DNA of 64,000 nucleotides from Corylus avellana (Eukaryota > Streptophyta > Magnoliopsida > Fagales > Betulaceae), in contig NC_081544.1 of NCBI RefSeq assembly GCF_901000735.1, forward strand, positions 27,398,095-27,462,094. Reading direction: 5' to 3'. Positions 62,501 to 64,000 of the stretch are shown here, in pieces. Numbering within the stretch: the first letter of the stretch is position 1; every line of letters begins with the position of its first letter. The position numbers were made by a program, and so were the translations under genes. A model generated the notes under the pieces. The model searched no databases. It saw only the letters and a list, made by a program, of their open reading frames with translations, and was not told where the DNA came from.

Positions 62501-63835
62501 CCAAATGCTTCAAATGAACCTATTAAAGTACAAGAAAATGCATCAGAGAATACTGCAGTCAATGGTAACTCAATAAGAAATGCCCAAATTGGTGAAATAT
62601 TACCATTAAGGGGATTAAATAATCAGTATTTACAATAATATTTTTAAATAGTAACAATATCTCGCTTGAGACCTAAGCAGCATCAAGTGCTTATCAAACA
62701 AAAAATATCTCCTACTTACATTTAAAACAGGCTCTTTAAATGGAAACATTACCATTCAATTAAACTATCAGAAGTATTACAAACCAAAATACCATCAGGT
62801 AGTAATAAACCAGCGTACAGTCAACAATTAATAGCAAGATTATGGTAAAAGCTTTTGAGGAATACACCTTGCAGCTTGCCTTGAAGCCTAAAGAAACTGC
62901 CTCAAGGTACTACCTTGAGACAAATAACCCAAAGCTCACACCTTCTATTAGGCCGTTGCCTTACACTCTAAGTCTCTCCCAGTGAATGAAGTATGTGCCC
63001 CTATGGCAACTAAATGATTCTTGATTATATCTTCAATTCAGAAAGGATTCTCAGCACAAACCTTGTAGTCTTGCATAAACTCGTAGTGGAGAACTGTTTC
63101 TGGTTCACTACTTGCGGCCTTTAGAAACTTATCCAGTCCTTCTCGAGTTCCATTATCAACTGTTGGATAAAAATTTTAGTACCGATCCAAATTATGTTCA
63201 AGTACATCCAATGACTCACACAAAATAATATTATAAACCACAATTCATGCATAAAATATTATTTTCTTATGTTACCCACATAAACCAGCTGGGTAAGGAG
63301 CAATGTGGAATTCTAAGGAATGGTAGAATCCAAGTATGAAACTACTTACCAAAAAACTAAAGTGAAATATGCTCCACCGCCCAGTTTCAAGGTACAAGGG
63401 AATAATATTTTGACTTTTCTACCACACAAATTTGACCCCCCAAAAAAACACTATCAGAGTGTTCTCATGTGTTGACTTTGAAATTAGCTGAACCACATAT
63501 AACATGATATCACATCCATTGCAATATTTACATTATTTGTGGCGCCTTGAGTACCAGTATTTCAACTCTATAGCTAGATAAAAAAAATATATATATCAAA
63601 CTGAATATAAAGATTTTAGTTACCACAATTAGTGCCTAATACATAGAGCTTGTCCAAATTCAAGTGGTGCTCCACAGATCTTAATGCTGCAGTTTAAGAA
63701 ATTACTCTGCATTACAATGGTACAAGTCACAACAGAGGAAATAACTGAAAATACAAATTTCCAGATCATAGTATATGCCATACCTTGCACTTGGCAACCC
63801 ACACCACAGAAAAGAAGACGCTTCACACTTGCAGC
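59503..63835 (-). CDS. HCAR: 7-hydroxymethyl chlorophyll a reductase, C-terminal part
   Basis: Minus-strand gene whose 5' end lies right of the window. Twelve exons in transcription order: 63835-63784, 63686-63624, 63159-63062, 62519-62484, 62399-62338, 61698-61671, 60823-60744, 60598-60529, 60448-60391, 59921-59857, 59772-59678, 59593-59503 (stop TGA). They sum to 798 nt, 265 aa, with all phases consistent. Diagnostic segments: VKRLLFCGVGCQVQ, LDKLYVLGTNCVDNGTREGL, VHLKHLDGHIEEVPYFSLPA, VIAPSCYSCFDYTNALA, DLVVGYMGVPKY, MTQHPQYVTVRNERGREML, GPKGLEFARYSLDYHTIRNY. HCAR is a chloroplast FrhB-type iron-sulfur flavoprotein that reduces 7-hydroxymethyl chlorophyll a to chlorophyll a with ferredoxin, in the chlorophyll b-to-a route. 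The Cys groups (CGVGC, PSCYSC) fit cluster binding. No frameshift or premature stop was seen. It is convergent with the YUCCA gene. Confidence 0.92.
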
Positions 63836-64000
63836 CTGTTATAAGTAGAAAATGAATACTCATGTCACTAAATTTTTGAAGAAATATACAAATTAGACTT
63901 ATAAGAGCTGCCATCTAGATAATAAGCTAACTATAAACAAGTCAGACGCGCGCACATGTGCACACACAAATAAAAAGTAACTTCAATCTTCTCGACAGGG

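Noticed and set aside
1..64000. CRISPR array, operon or other prokaryotic systems
   Set aside because: Direct repeats here are microsatellites, transposon ends or short tandem duplications; the gene structures are plant nuclear.

Overview
The window is nuclear DNA from a eudicot plant, probably a woody species with a moderately repeat-rich genome. Genes have GT-AG introns, AT-rich spacers and introns, SSRs (TA, CT, AC, AAG, AAT runs), and many small transposons (LTR, LINE, SINE and MITE types). No bacterial, organellar or viral genes were seen. There is one 20-N assembly gap.

Layout. (1) 1-4031, plus strand: the 3' part of an AMBRA1-like WD40/transducin gene; its 5' part lies left of the window. 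(2) 5457-7034: a complete small non-autonomous Ty3/gypsy-type LTR element on the minus strand, with a 5-bp target duplication. (3) 9990-11828, minus: a two-exon gene for a 222-residue coiled-coil protein with a possible N-myristoylation signal and no function I recognise. (4) 11829-18930: gene-poor DNA with MITEs and SINEs. (5) 19448-43024, plus: a complete class XI myosin heavy chain, 38 coding exons, 1497 codons before the stop. Its introns are swollen by LINE fragments, foldback MITEs and SINE pieces. (6) 43100-54180: gene-poor DNA with MITEs, SSRs, the gap and a duplicated unit with an inverted stub. (7) 54406-56319, plus: a complete three-exon YUCCA flavin monooxygenase (437 aa, YUC3/5/7-like). 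(8) 59503-63835, minus: the last 12 exons (265 aa) of 7-hydroxymethyl chlorophyll a reductase (HCAR); its 5' end lies right of the window.

The four recognisable genes do not form one pathway. They act in autophagy or ubiquitin-ligase scaffolding (WD40), organelle and vesicle transport on actin (myosin XI), auxin synthesis (YUCCA) and the chlorophyll cycle (HCAR). What joins them is position. From memory, Arabidopsis keeps a myosin XI gene next to a YUCCA gene at three loci (At1g04600/At1g04610, At2g33240/At2g33230, At5g43900/At5g43890), with HCAR (At1g04620) beside the first and a WD40 homologue (At5g43930) beside the third. The window therefore looks like a less fractionated version of one ancestral block.

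Exon coordinates were read by hand from splice sites, reading-frame continuity and family resemblance. Phases sum correctly in every multi-exon model. I found no clear evidence of a previously undescribed biological system. The best leads are the unknown coiled-coil gene, a tandem duplication across a myosin splice donor, and the duplicated unit with a hairpin near 51-53 kb.
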